A DNA stretch of 64,000 nucleotides from Micrococcaceae bacterium RIT 802 (GCA_016892645.1 JAFEMX010000004.1:124001-188000), one strand, 5' to 3'. Counted from the stretch's first letter, positions 1-9,942 are shown. Numbers and translations: made by a program. Notes: generated by a model from the letters alone, not told the origin.

Positions 1-543
1 CAATCGGACTCGCGGGTGGCGATGGAGGAGCGACCTGTCCAGGTAGTGCTTTTGGATATGGTCGACGATCGCATAGGCGTTTTTCAAACAGGCGAACACC
101 GTTACGTGACCCACTCATGGGAGCTCACGGAAAGTGGGATTCTCCCTCTATTTCGCGATATGTGGCGGCGAGTCGACTTCGGCACCGATGAACATTTCGA
201 CCTGTGGTCCGCGGCTATGAGGCAGTTCGCTCACATTATTCGCGAATCTGGATCTGTGCCGATTTTTCTTGCACCCGCATGGGCCGAGACGTTTGAAGAC
301 GGATCTAAAGTGCCGCCCTATCGCGGTCAGGAAATTAGCCAAATTAATGATGACCTTAACAGGTACTTCAATGTGGCCAGCGAGGCTGGCTATGCAGTTG
401 TCCGACCACATCCGAATCGCAGCGTGGCTTCCCTGAATCATCAATGGGGGAGGGCGCCGTATCACTTCGCCAACTCTACGTACGAGACTTTGCGCGAGGG
501 CATATATACAGCTTGGCAAAGCCACTCAAAGTTGGAACGTTAG
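1..543 (+). CDS. DUF6270-like protein, 5'-truncated by window edge
   Basis: The frame is open from base 1, so the true start lies outside the window; an internal GTG at 16 is only the first start-like codon visible. About 180 residues are seen. The C-terminal part has a run reading HQWGRAPYHF near residue 142, which resembles the end of DUF6270 proteins found in glycan-synthesis loci. The biochemical role of that family is not settled, so no reaction is assigned. It is first in a lower-GC, co-directional block with glycosyltransferases, which suggests a part in surface-polysaccharide assembly or modification. Family assignment is by eye and moderate; the truncation is certain. Confidence 0.55.
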   Translation, partial: QSDSRVAMEERPVQVVLLDMVDDRIGVFQTGEHRYVTHSWELTESGILPLFRDMWRRVDFGTDEHFDLWSAAMRQFAHIIRESGSVPIFLAPAWAETFEDGSKVPPYRGQEISQINDDLNRYFNVASEAGYAVVRPHPNRSVASLNHQWGRAPYHFANSTYETLREGIYTAWQSHSKLER

Positions 544-618
544 GTTCGAAACAAATCAACAAATGCGAAGCGAGTGTTCTAACGGCTGCCTCTGCTTCAT
601 TTGAAAGTTGGAAACGAA

Positions 619-1713
619 ATGGCTCGAATTGCTGCGCTCTCCGCTAGGGGGATTACGAGAAAACTCGGAATCGGCGCGATCGTCGGCATAGTCCTACCTA
701 CCGTTATTTTCGCAGTAGAAAGGGATCTCGGAACCTACGCCGCAATATTGTGCACGATGGTGTTGGGACTTTCTCTGGTTGCCCTTGTCTCTCGGATATA
801 CAAGTTGGTCGTACAGGAGCGGCAGAGAGAAAAGATGGAGGCGTCAGTCCTTAGAGAACGCCTTCAATCTATTTCACGCAGAATTGATTTGCTGTCCTTA
901 GGTTTGGGAGAGGTTAGTCAGCGGACATTAGATTTGACGCGCGCGGCGGGCACGGATCTTGATTCCACTTTCGAATCAGGTGAACTGCTGCCGCTTGAAG
1001 GGGGCGAAAAGGCCCCTGTGCTGGAAGATCGTCTGGATGAACTGTCGATGCGTCTTCGGAACCTACTAATAGGCCAGCGTTCCTTAGAATATAGAATCGG
1101 CGAATTCGGACGCCACACAATCCGCTCTCAACTAATTGCAGTTTGGGGTCGCGGCTTGGACTCAAGAAACCCCCTCACTCAAATCGATCCAGGACTCGAT
1201 GTAATCGCCGCCCAGTTCATCTTTGACACGGTGCAGCGCGGCAAATTCGCGCAAATCCTTGAAATCGGGACCACTGCTTCTACGTATTCCCTAGCGGAGG
1301 CACTGAACCAGCTCCTTGACTGGCCGGTTAGCATCCACTCGCTCGCAACCAACGCTGTCGAGATCGCAGGGTTCCTAGAGCAGGACAAGAGCGAACTTAA
1401 GAAGCAACCCCTGAAGGTTAGTGGCGTATCGAGCTGGATAAATGACGAAGTGCAATTAGATTTCGATCTTGCGTTGGTCAACTGTGCCGCCCTCGAAGAA
1501 ATGGAGGATTCTGCCGCCGAGCAAGTACTTTTGAAGTTGGTAGCCACCAAGTTTAAGTCGGCCGTCTTGTTTGGAGCGTCGGCACCCGTACGTCAAGCAT
1601 TGGGCTCTCGGTTGCTAGCTGGGGGCGACTCCCGGACGGCCAGAGCCCTCACTTCAGATCTGGCCCTACTAGAAGTACTAGACGCAGCTGTGACAAGGAA
1701 GGCCCATCCATGA
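619..1713 (+). CDS. Membrane-anchored coiled-coil protein with possible methyltransferase-like C-terminus
   Basis: Predicted 364 residues from ATG 619; an in-frame TTG at 601 is possible but has no better ribosome site. Two hydrophobic segments lie near residues 16-34 and 38-58, followed by a charged, heptad-like stretch to about residue 100. The C-terminal half has a segment reading ILEIGTTAST near residue 215 that is reminiscent of the SAM-binding loop of class I methyltransferases, but conserved catalytic motifs are not evident. Its stop overlaps the next start as ATGA (1710-1713), so it is probably co-translated with the CgeB-like glycosyltransferase. It may tether glycan enzymes to the membrane; that is inference. 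No firm family is recognised. Confidence 0.6.
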   Translation: MARIAALSARGITRKLGIGAIVGIVLPTVIFAVERDLGTYAAILCTMVLGLSLVALVSRIYKLVVQERQREKMEASVLRERLQSISRRIDLLSLGLGEVSQRTLDLTRAAGTDLDSTFESGELLPLEGGEKAPVLEDRLDELSMRLRNLLIGQRSLEYRIGEFGRHTIRSQLIAVWGRGLDSRNPLTQIDPGLDVIAAQFIFDTVQRGKFAQILEIGTTASTYSLAEALNQLLDWPVSIHSLATNAVEIAGFLEQDKSELKKQPLKVSGVSSWINDEVQLDFDLALVNCAALEEMEDSAAEQVLLKLVATKFKSAVLFGASAPVRQALGSRLLAGGDSRTARALTSDLALLEVLDAAVTRKAHP

Positions 1714-3383
1714 ATTACATTGAGAACCTCCAAACCTTCCTTGGTCTTGCCGGCCCACCGTCTAAGTTTGGGTGGGAAAGGAACATGGCCTTGCCGACAG
1801 TGGCCGTCATTTTGGACGAGTTTTCGACAGCCTGTTTTAGCCCGGAGGCCAACTTAGTTCCTATCGGGCCGAACGATATAGAGGCGTGCCTCGACCATTT
1901 TCAGCCCGAGTTTCTATTTTGTGAGTCTGCCTGGCGAGGAAATGATTATGCCTGGCAGCATCTAATCGCGACTTCCACGGGTGCCAAACCAAAGCTACTG
2001 CAGCTTATTCGAGCTTGCAGAGATCGTGGGATTAGGACTGTGTTCTGGAACAAGGAGGATCCTCCGCATTTTGACGACTTCATAGAGACTGCGCGCCACT
2101 TCGATTTTATTTTCACCACAGAGGAAGCGCTTGTTCCCACCTACAGGAAAGCAGCTGGGCACCATAATGTTGGCGTCTTGCCGTTTGCTGCTCAGCCGGC
2201 GATCCACAAACCTACGCGCGTGCGTGGGCACCGCGAGGGCAACGTCGTTTTTGCCGGACAGTACTTCCGTCACAAGTTCATCGAGCGCAAACAGCAGATG
2301 GACTATCTCTTTCCAGCCGCCGTGGAATTCGGATTCGACATATATTCTCGTGAGCAGGGGGGTGACGAGCGTTACCGCTTCCCTGAGGAGTACGCCCCAT
2401 ACGTCAGAGGTTCTTTGCCGTACGAACAGATGTTGGATGCTTACCGAAAGTACAAAATATTCTTAAATGTAAATTCTGTGCCATCAAGTAATTCGATGTG
2501 TGCTCGTCGCGTATTTGAACTGGGTGCTGCGAAGACGACGGTCCTTAGCAGCCCTACGCCGGCCATATCTGAGTTTTACGGTCATGAAGAAGTACTCATG
2601 GCCAGTGACAGACAAGCAGCGTCAGAAGCTATGGCCGAGGTCCTCAAAGATCCGCAGCTTAGACAGCGACGTGCCCATCGAGCGTGGCGGACGACACTCA
2701 CAAGACACACTTACCGCCACAGGATGCTCGAAATCCGGCGCGCCCTTAAAGACGGCATCGAATCGCTGCCAGTAGTCGGTGACGATAGTTCGCTCCGGTA
2801 TGCAGCCGTTTGCTTGGTGCGTGATGCAAACGGAATCCAACTTGCCATGGATGAGGTGGCCAAACAGGCCATACCCCCAGTGGACATTCGACTTCTAATG
2901 CCGGCCCCTTCTACAAAGATGGCGGATTCAGTTCAAGACAGCCTCAGGCCAGAGACTACGTATGACGCGTTCGTTGGCGAACCCGGAGCAGCCACACTTG
3001 CCCGAGAACTTCAGGAACTCGATTTGAGCTGCGTAATATTCTCAGACGATACTGCATACGGGAAGCACTATGCCGCAGATCTTCTATTGGCCACGTATCA
3101 GACCGAAGCAGCAGTCGTGGGAAAACGAGTGACTCAGAGCAATGTAGAGCCTTCGAGTCCGATCGACGCCGAGGATTGGCCCGAGGACCGCGAGACGGAC
3201 GCAGTGTTGCCCTATGCATGGTTAGCCAGGGGAACTTCATCCTTAGAGCGACTTTTGGTTTCAGCCCTGTACAACCGTGATGAGCTCTTAGGGCTGGAGA
3301 GTGAAGGATACGCGAGCGACCGGTACAACGCTCTGAAACGATCAGATTTGGTATCCGTAAATGGATCGGAGTGGATAGTATGA
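1710..3383 (+). CDS. CgeB-like glycosyltransferase with C-terminal extension
   Basis: A 557-residue protein. Residues about 60-350 match the CgeB/GT-B type: VFWNKEDPPHF near 111, a segment on IFTT and LPFAAQ, and RRVFELGAA near 268 in the nucleotide-sugar binding half. The last 190 residues form a second domain with an alternating beta/alpha look and a SDD motif near 434 that recalls a degenerate GT2 fold. It probably transfers a sugar to a surface glycan or protein in the cytoplasm; donor and acceptor are unknown. ATGA overlaps link it to both neighbours, so the block 619-9852 is likely one transcript. Base use is AT-richer than the core genes downstream. Confidence 0.75.
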   Translation: MNYIENLQTFLGLAGPPSKFGWERNMALPTVAVILDEFSTACFSPEANLVPIGPNDIEACLDHFQPEFLFCESAWRGNDYAWQHLIATSTGAKPKLLQLIRACRDRGIRTVFWNKEDPPHFDDFIETARHFDFIFTTEEALVPTYRKAAGHHNVGVLPFAAQPAIHKPTRVRGHREGNVVFAGQYFRHKFIERKQQMDYLFPAAVEFGFDIYSREQGGDERYRFPEEYAPYVRGSLPYEQMLDAYRKYKIFLNVNSVPSSNSMCARRVFELGAAKTTVLSSPTPAISEFYGHEEVLMASDRQAASEAMAEVLKDPQLRQRRAHRAWRTTLTRHTYRHRMLEIRRALKDGIESLPVVGDDSSLRYAAVCLVRDANGIQLAMDEVAKQAIPPVDIRLLMPAPSTKMADSVQDSLRPETTYDAFVGEPGAATLARELQELDLSCVIFSDDTAYGKHYAADLLLATYQTEAAVVGKRVTQSNVEPSSPIDAEDWPEDRETDAVLPYAWLARGTSSLERLLVSALYNRDELLGLESEGYASDRYNALKRSDLVSVNGSEWIV

Positions 3384-5914
3384 AGCCGAGCAAGATAGCT
3401 ATCTTCGACGGTATTCTGGAAACTCACGTCGGGTCCTCGCTCGGCAGAGCGCTCGCATCCCGTGGCCATACCGTGCTAAATACTGGCAAAATTGGCCACG
3501 GCTTCAAATTCGAAGAGGACCCTGTTCGTTTAAAGAATCTTGAACGCGAGGTCGACCGGGTTCTGGATTTTGATCCGGATTACGTTTTCGTTTTCCGCCC
3601 GGCGAGCCTACCATACCAACTGCTGAGAAGAATTCGGTCAAAAGGTTCACGCCTAATAGCCTGGTTCTCGGACGATCCGGTTCTCTGGAGGTTGTCCTAT
3701 GGGCCCATCGTTGACGAATACGATGTTATTTTGCACTGTGGCGGCGAAAAAGTACTGGGCTTCTACGAAAACAAACATGGTCGGGCCACGGGCATTAATT
3801 TTCCATTCTGGACGGACAGCCAGGCGTTTCCGTACGTATACGGAGCGAACGATCGAGAAACAGACGTCTTGTTTCTCGGCAACGTGCATGACCAAGTAAG
3901 GCGACAGCGATACTTCGATTTGAGTTCCATGAAGCCTAGTATCCGGATCCATGGTTCAGTCGGTGCAGATTATTACCACGTTGGCGGGGGATACTTAGAC
4001 TCGGATGCCGAAGTTATAGACGCGGGTTCTCGGTGCGCTGTAGCAGTGAACATCCCCCAGTTCTTCAGAGATCATGAGGGTCTGCCTACTTGGTTCGAGG
4101 GACTTGGCGACCTGGGGTTTTTCCAATATCCGAGTCGAGTCATTCAGTACGCTGCAATGGGTATCCCCATGGTCTCGGTTGTACCCGATTCGCAGGATCT
4201 TGACACGTTTCCAGAGATCATATGTGTCGACCAGCCGTCCGCTCTGAGCTCTACAATTGAGCGACTTCTTCGTTCGGGTGACTTACCCTTGCTGAGTGCG
4301 AAAACGCGAGAACGATTCGAAGCGAACTACTCAGCTGAAGCCCGTGTTCTGGCGCTAGAGGCAGTCCTAGAAGACGACGGTTGGCGAAAGCGGTCGCTAG
4401 CTGATCGTGTACGATTTTTCGCGGATTTTGATGGAAGGGATTTTGCGCCCCTGACCGGTGGTGGGCCTCATCAGGCTCCGGTCGAACAAGTCCAAGTGGC
4501 TGGAGGCGGAGAATTTGACGATAAGTTGCTCGAAGGTTTGAAAGCTCACCTGGAAACCGAATTCAAGGCGCGAAGTCCTAAGAATATTTTGCTGGTCGGT
4601 ACGGGATGGGCGAACGCAATTTCAGCAATAAGAACCGCTGAGCGGGCACTGGATTTGCTCGGACACACAGTTACAAGAGTGAATCCGTTTCCAGAGCGAG
4701 CGTATTTCTCCCCAGATCCCATGTCGCAATACAGAGGAATTTTCGATTGCCGTCGTTTCGTCGACGCACGCGGGCTGGCTCCAGATGTCATCATGTTCGT
4801 GGGGTGTGACTATATTCCGGATCCTGATGGCGCGAGACAGCTGGCTGCCGAAGGTGTCAAATTTTTGAATCATGCGAATGATAGCTCCGACGCGGGATAC
4901 AAGTCCTTGCGGTTAAGCATGCATATGGACGTCACTACATTGCTGAACTCGACATTAGTTCAGGAGTATAAGGAGGCAAGCATCGGGAGGATTGAACATT
5001 GTCCAGATCTCGTAGACCGTTCATTCGTGAAAATGCTCGTATCTATTCCGCATCAAAAGGTTCAAGTGGGCGTTCTTGCGGAGCGGGAAACGCATATTGG
5101 CGCATACCGCATGCTTACCGATGACCTAAAATCCCTGCCTCGACGAGAATTTGTCGCTGACGTCAATGGGACCCAAGCCAATTCTCTGGCCAACATCGCT
5201 CGAACTGTTCGTTCTACTGTGGTTTTTGCGCTGCCAGATTCAAGTAGAAAGGGGCCGCTGCCAAACCGTCTCCTGGGGCATGCCCTGATAGGAGGCGGAA
5301 TACCGGTCGTAAAGCGCGCTCTTGCGCCGGCCGTAAATCTTGATCAAGGCACGGAATGTCTGGCCGTCGGGGGCCCCGGGGAGATTATTAAGAAGCTATG
5401 GCGCCTCGGAACGAACACGGAACAGCTTCAGCGTTTACGCACGCGTGCCCAAGAGGTCGGGCTAACGCGCTTTGCTGCAGAAGAACGCATTGAAGACCTC
5501 ATTCAAAAGCTCTTTGCAGAGCCTAGAGAGACAGCGTCTCTCGTTTTAAATGATGACGTGTACCAAGAGACAGTTGCGACGATTTGTTGTGCCGCGCCTG
5601 AGCGTGTTTTTGTCGACATTGAAGTTGATCATGACCCTGCGGTATCTAGTCACCTTTACGACCTCCGTATTAATGGCCGGATCGTTTATTTACACGATGG
5701 CTTCTGGAAACAGGCGAATCGAATATCGCTGTCTATACCTGTAGTCCATTCCGATGAAGTGGTGCTGACTCTATGTGGACAGACAGGTGTACGCGGTGTG
5801 CGAAAGATCAGCTCAGTGCGAGACAGCAGGTTCAGCGTGCTTGATCAAATGAACGTCAGTGCGGTATCAAAGAGCCCCTTCGGGAGCCTGATCGAGAGTG
5901 TCGATATTGCGTGA
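3380..5914 (+). CDS. Two-domain CgeB-like glycosyltransferase
   Basis: Predicted 844 residues from ATG 3380, chosen because it overlaps the upstream stop as ATGA; a GTG at 3371 is also in frame. Residues 1-330 are CgeB-like: WFSDDP near 95, FLGNVHD near 166 and YPSRVIQYAAMGIP near 252. A linker follows, then residues about 400-725 repeat a GT-B-like arrangement beginning with NILLVGTGWAN and including FLNHAND near 495 and PLPNRLLGHAL near 630. A beta-rich tail closes the protein. Two glycosyltransferase-like modules in one chain suggest successive transfers or one catalytic plus one structural module. It sits between another CgeB protein and the two-domain hydrolase. Substrates are unknown. 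Confidence 0.72.
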   Translation: MKPSKIAIFDGILETHVGSSLGRALASRGHTVLNTGKIGHGFKFEEDPVRLKNLEREVDRVLDFDPDYVFVFRPASLPYQLLRRIRSKGSRLIAWFSDDPVLWRLSYGPIVDEYDVILHCGGEKVLGFYENKHGRATGINFPFWTDSQAFPYVYGANDRETDVLFLGNVHDQVRRQRYFDLSSMKPSIRIHGSVGADYYHVGGGYLDSDAEVIDAGSRCAVAVNIPQFFRDHEGLPTWFEGLGDLGFFQYPSRVIQYAAMGIPMVSVVPDSQDLDTFPEIICVDQPSALSSTIERLLRSGDLPLLSAKTRERFEANYSAEARVLALEAVLEDDGWRKRSLADRVRFFADFDGRDFAPLTGGGPHQAPVEQVQVAGGGEFDDKLLEGLKAHLETEFKARSPKNILLVGTGWANAISAIRTAERALDLLGHTVTRVNPFPERAYFSPDPMSQYRGIFDCRRFVDARGLAPDVIMFVGCDYIPDPDGARQLAAEGVKFLNHANDSSDAGYKSLRLSMHMDVTTLLNSTLVQEYKEASIGRIEHCPDLVDRSFVKMLVSIPHQKVQVGVLAERETHIGAYRMLTDDLKSLPRREFVADVNGTQANSLANIARTVRSTVVFALPDSSRKGPLPNRLLGHALIGGGIPVVKRALAPAVNLDQGTECLAVGGPGEIIKKLWRLGTNTEQLQRLRTRAQEVGLTRFAAEERIEDLIQKLFAEPRETASLVLNDDVYQETVATICCAAPERVFVDIEVDHDPAVSSHLYDLRINGRIVYLHDGFWKQANRISLSIPVVHSDEVVLTLCGQTGVRGVRKISSVRDSRFSVLDQMNVSAVSKSPFGSLIESVDIA

Positions 5915-7715
5915 ACTGATCTCTGCGAAACACTCCTTCTACGGCATTCCCGTGTATGGAATATCATCCGTCGATCAAATCGTCGAGGATGCAAAGCCGG
6001 CCATCTACCTTCTGCCTATTGGCGACGGGATGGTGTTGCCCATGCTCATTCGCACAGGCCCGGTCCAGTCCCCCAGCATGACTGTGACCTTTCATGGGGC
6101 ACGAACAGGCAAAACGAAGTTGCCATACTTTCTGCGAGTCCGCTCGAGTATCGACGATACGAGTCCATTTGTTCTCTTTTCGGACCCAACGCTCGGACTA
6201 GACTCCGACAATCTCCTATCTTGGTTTTCAGGCACGATTAAGGTGGATGTCGATGCTTCGATGGAAGCAGTCATTCGGCGTGTAGCGTCCCTTACGAAAT
6301 CGCCTAGCTTGGTGCTTGAAGGATCCTCCGGGGGCGGATTCGTAGCCATGCGAATGGCTGCTCGGTTTGCCTCAGCTGTAGCAGTCGTATTTAGCCCCCA
6401 GACTGACATTTTCAAGTATCATCCGCGATTCGCACACCGGGTCCGAGAAGCGTTTTACGACTTTATGCCGGAAATCTGCATGAAAGAAACGTTTCCCGGT
6501 CGATTCAATGTGGCGGACATTTACGCTTCTGGGGCGGATCGCGGAAACCTAGTACTTTATGCCCAGAATGACGGGGACGAATTCCACGTTAGGCAACACC
6601 TAAATCCGATGTTGCTCTGTCTTGGCTCGTCCAGTGATGCAAGCGAAAGCATCCAGGGACGAATGTTGATAAACAGGGACGATCTGGGGGAAGGCCACTT
6701 TCCACATCCACCCGAATTATGGGACGAGACCGTCAAATCCGCAAAGAGCTGGCTTTTTAGCCACATCAATGCCACGCAGCCAATTGCTGTTTATGAAGAG
6801 GAAATGTATGCGACCGATGAGTTGCGTCAACGACGCCTTCGTGAGCATTGCCGCGCTCGGTACGGCGAGAAATCCAGAATCGGGTCATGGTTCTCACAAT
6901 CGAAAACTTCGCGTCCGACTTCGATGCGCTTGGTAGATGATGCAGAAGGTGGCTGCCAAGTCAAAGCCGAATCGCGTAATGGCAAAATTGACCTTTTGAT
7001 TCGCGCAGGAGTCCGCAGCTCGGGGGGAGTTTTGCGAGTATTTCTGCATGGTCCTATCGACCCAGCAGTCTCGCCATACCCAACGTTCGATCATCGTTTC
7101 TCAGTCCATGATGATGAGCTAAACCTAGAGGTTTTCGTCGCTGATCCGACGTTGGCCGGTGCAGCTAGACTTCGTGTGGGTTGGTACCTCGGTTCAGAAT
7201 CGTGGGATCCAATCCCGGAACTCGCCAGCTGTCTTAGAGAACTCGAGAGCGCATCTGGAGCGTCGCGCGTTCTAATAGTCGGCGCTTCTTCCGCAGGTTT
7301 CGCTGCTCTGCGCCTGGCGGCAACATCGCTGTCGTGGGAAGCACTCTTGTTTTGTCCGGAACTTTCGGTTCGTAATCTTAAGGGGTCATTCGTAACTGAA
7401 CTCCTAAAGGCTAAGTTCCCCAGTCATCAGAGCTTTTCGACGGTGGGGCGTGCCGAATTGAACTGGCAAACGATCCTGCCAGTTCTCATGCGTAGCAACA
7501 CCTACATCAATCGGTCCGCACGCCAGTACATGGAGCATCTCAATTCCATTGAACGCTCGCCTACGAGCAGCGACGCGTTGGATCTACTTCTCAACCTGGC
7601 CGGGGACCAAGAGGTGTTTCAAAACGCACAGACGACTCCGACACCCCACCGTGCCCACCAGATCTTAAGAGAAATTGCCACGAGCTTACGGGAAGACGAA
7701 TCAATTGGTTACTAG
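5898..7715 (+). CDS. Tandem alpha/beta-hydrolase-like protein of a glycan locus
   Basis: A 605-residue protein from GTG 5898, overlapping the previous gene by 17 bases. The first half has a nucleophile elbow EGSSGGGF with Ser144, then NDGDEFH near 224-230 and GEGHFPHPP near 265-272, giving a plausible Ser-Asp-His triad. The second half repeats the layout with ADPTLAG near 415, VGASSAGF with Ser464, GDQEVF and TPHRAHQ near the end. The first half is clearly related to the IS-broken gene at 10946-15298 (shared DPTL, GGGF, QTD-KY and GH-P positions). It resembles esterase/Asp2-like hydrolases of glycosylation loci, so removal or transfer of an acyl group is a reasonable guess. No named family is certain. 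Confidence 0.65.
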   Translation: MSILRELISAKHSFYGIPVYGISSVDQIVEDAKPAIYLLPIGDGMVLPMLIRTGPVQSPSMTVTFHGARTGKTKLPYFLRVRSSIDDTSPFVLFSDPTLGLDSDNLLSWFSGTIKVDVDASMEAVIRRVASLTKSPSLVLEGSSGGGFVAMRMAARFASAVAVVFSPQTDIFKYHPRFAHRVREAFYDFMPEICMKETFPGRFNVADIYASGADRGNLVLYAQNDGDEFHVRQHLNPMLLCLGSSSDASESIQGRMLINRDDLGEGHFPHPPELWDETVKSAKSWLFSHINATQPIAVYEEEMYATDELRQRRLREHCRARYGEKSRIGSWFSQSKTSRPTSMRLVDDAEGGCQVKAESRNGKIDLLIRAGVRSSGGVLRVFLHGPIDPAVSPYPTFDHRFSVHDDELNLEVFVADPTLAGAARLRVGWYLGSESWDPIPELASCLRELESASGASRVLIVGASSAGFAALRLAATSLSWEALLFCPELSVRNLKGSFVTELLKAKFPSHQSFSTVGRAELNWQTILPVLMRSNTYINRSARQYMEHLNSIERSPTSSDALDLLLNLAGDQEVFQNAQTTPTPHRAHQILREIATSLREDESIGY

Positions 7716-9852
7716 CCTTCGCCGTGTACTTGTCGTAGCACCAGAAATTGGACCCTTAACTAGTGCCCGCTCAATTATTGACGCACTGGAAGCCGCCGGA
7801 TGGGCCGTCTGTTGTATTGAGGAAAAGCGCCACTCCGCAGCCTTCAAGGGCAGTAGGCAGGTAGCAGGAAACAATGGGGTGAATTTCCTTGGTGCGTGTT
7901 CTGGAACGACCGAATTGATAGGTGCCTTTGTGGCGTCTCATTCCCCTGATGTCCTGATGACCCTCGGGGGCGGCTATGCTCTTGCCCCGAGTCTGCGCAA
8001 GTACCTCTCGGATCTGGATGTATCCTGTGTCAGCATTAATCTCGAGTATGTAGGCGACTCGGCCGACGCCCTGGTGCGCCGTGAGACTTTTGATTTCATG
8101 TCTCTCCTGCCGGACGATCCCGCATGGACTTCCATACCGAGCGTCGAATCGGAAAGTTTTATGGCTATTTCGGCCGAACCGAGCCGACGGATTACCTCTT
8201 CCTTAGCCGAGCGAGTCAGAAGATGCACGCCTCATTCCGTTTTGGTTCTCGACGACGGCTTACCGCTAACGGAACGAACTGTACTCGAATCTATTATTGA
8301 CACACATAAAAATCTGTATGCACAAAATATAACGGTGACATGGGCCGACGCGCATGACGTTACTAGGGTCACGTCGTTGGCGCTAAATCACGAGTGGATT
8401 TGGGTTCCCAGACCGGCATCATCCCGATCATCTGCGCTCCGCTATGCGGTAAAACTCGCTCAAGCCGCTGGCCCCCAACTTATAGAAGACCCTAAACCTG
8501 CAGATGGCGGTTTTTATCATGACGCTCTGCGGGTAGTCTGCGGTACTCCTTTTAGCGAGACGCCATCAGGTGTGCTCCAAGGTAGTCAGCCTTCCGCCGA
8601 AGATAACGTTTTTGCAGTTTTATCAGCGATTGGCTTCTCAGCCATTGGCGGGCCGCTTCAGGTACCACCGACTGTTCTAATTTCTGGTTGGTATGGGTCA
8701 GGAAATGTTGGCGATGAATTCATACTTACGGCGCTCCTCGCTGCATTTTCAGAGTTTGCACCCCATGTCTCTGTCAAGGTTGTGACTCCATTGCCTGCGT
8801 CTGCGGAGCGGACGCATGCCACTCCAGCGATCGATCGAAACGACACTGTTGCGGTTGAACAATCCGTGAGGGGTGCTGCCGCAGTTGTTCTCGGTGGTGG
8901 AGGGCTGATGCAGGATTATGCCTTTGACGCCAGTGGAGGAGTTCCTGGACTGCTCTCGAAACCTGCGCAGTCAATAGGAGCATATGGCGCCATAGCTCTA
9001 CTATCCGCACTTTGGGGCAAACCGCTTTATGTACACGGCCAGGGAATTGGGCCCCTTCGAAGCGTTGCGAGTCAGCAGTCCGTAAGGTTCCTATTCGAAT
9101 CAGCCGCTTCGATAGTCGTACGGGATCCAGATTCGGCCGAAATGCTGCGTGCCATCAAAGGATGGCGTAATGGAGTCTCTTGGAGTCCGGACTTGGTCTT
9201 CTCAATTCCGGATACGAATGGATCTACTCAGTCTAGAATTGCGGCCGGCGAACCATACATGTTGTTCAACTTGCGCGAATGGGGCTTCTCCAAATCCTTC
9301 AGGCCTGATCTTGTTACGCGAGTGTGCGCGCAATTTGCGGCGGAGCACGGTCTGATTCTTGTAGGCGTTCCCTTGTCTGTTGAAGACGAACTCTTTCTAA
9401 AGCAGCAACTGAGCGCTCTCGAGGAAGAGGGTATTGTCTCCGAGTTTTCGGTTCTGCCGTACACGCTCGATTTAGAGCAGCTAGAAGCGGACTTTAGAGC
9501 TGCCCGCCTCGTCGTCGGTATGAGATACCACTGCTGCCTCTTAGCCATGAAGGCGGGCGTACCGATCATAGGTCTCGCCTACGACCCCAAAGTTTCGGCC
9601 CTCTTTCGTTCTGCTAATCAAAAGGAATATGTGCTGTCCCTTGAGGAGCTGCAGGGAAGCCTAGAGGAATGCCTTCAAGCAGCATTTCAGCTCGAAGGGC
9701 GTCTACCTGCCGATTGGCAAAGCACGATTGATGATTTCAAATCTGCGAGCAAAAGAACCACCCGAAAGTTGATTGAGCAAATTCGAGACGCCTCGGCATC
9801 CCCTGCCATTGAAAACGAAGGAGGATTGGTAAAGCTCCACGAGTGCGAATAG
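7705..9852 (+). CDS. CsaB-like polysaccharide pyruvyl transferase with extra N-terminal domain
   Basis: Start taken at TTG 7705, close to RRVLVVAP and with a GGGAAG stretch upstream; TTG 7675 is an alternative. About 715 residues. The C-terminal half (roughly residues 325-650) carries polysaccharide pyruvyl transferase hallmarks: GWYGSGNVGDEF, VVLGGGGLMQDY, YVHGQGIGPL and GMRYHCCLLAMKAGVP, as in CsaB, which pyruvylates wall polysaccharide. The N-terminal 320 residues look like a separate Rossmann-rich, GT-B-like unit that I cannot name. It ends the lower-GC block. Pyruvylated surface glycan is the likely product, perhaps to anchor SLH-type proteins or add charge. Confidence 0.75.
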   Translation: MVTSLRRVLVVAPEIGPLTSARSIIDALEAAGWAVCCIEEKRHSAAFKGSRQVAGNNGVNFLGACSGTTELIGAFVASHSPDVLMTLGGGYALAPSLRKYLSDLDVSCVSINLEYVGDSADALVRRETFDFMSLLPDDPAWTSIPSVESESFMAISAEPSRRITSSLAERVRRCTPHSVLVLDDGLPLTERTVLESIIDTHKNLYAQNITVTWADAHDVTRVTSLALNHEWIWVPRPASSRSSALRYAVKLAQAAGPQLIEDPKPADGGFYHDALRVVCGTPFSETPSGVLQGSQPSAEDNVFAVLSAIGFSAIGGPLQVPPTVLISGWYGSGNVGDEFILTALLAAFSEFAPHVSVKVVTPLPASAERTHATPAIDRNDTVAVEQSVRGAAAVVLGGGGLMQDYAFDASGGVPGLLSKPAQSIGAYGAIALLSALWGKPLYVHGQGIGPLRSVASQQSVRFLFESAASIVVRDPDSAEMLRAIKGWRNGVSWSPDLVFSIPDTNGSTQSRIAAGEPYMLFNLREWGFSKSFRPDLVTRVCAQFAAEHGLILVGVPLSVEDELFLKQQLSALEEEGIVSEFSVLPYTLDLEQLEADFRAARLVVGMRYHCCLLAMKAGVPIIGLAYDPKVSALFRSANQKEYVLSLEELQGSLEECLQAAFQLEGRLPADWQSTIDDFKSASKRTTRKLIEQIRDASASPAIENEGGLVKLHECE

Positions 9853-9942
9853 GCACGCTGGTCCTTTGGCATGATGTACAGGTGAGTACCAACGAAGACG
9901 ACAACGGGTGCATTGGCTTCCTCACAGCCGTAGGGAGAGCGT

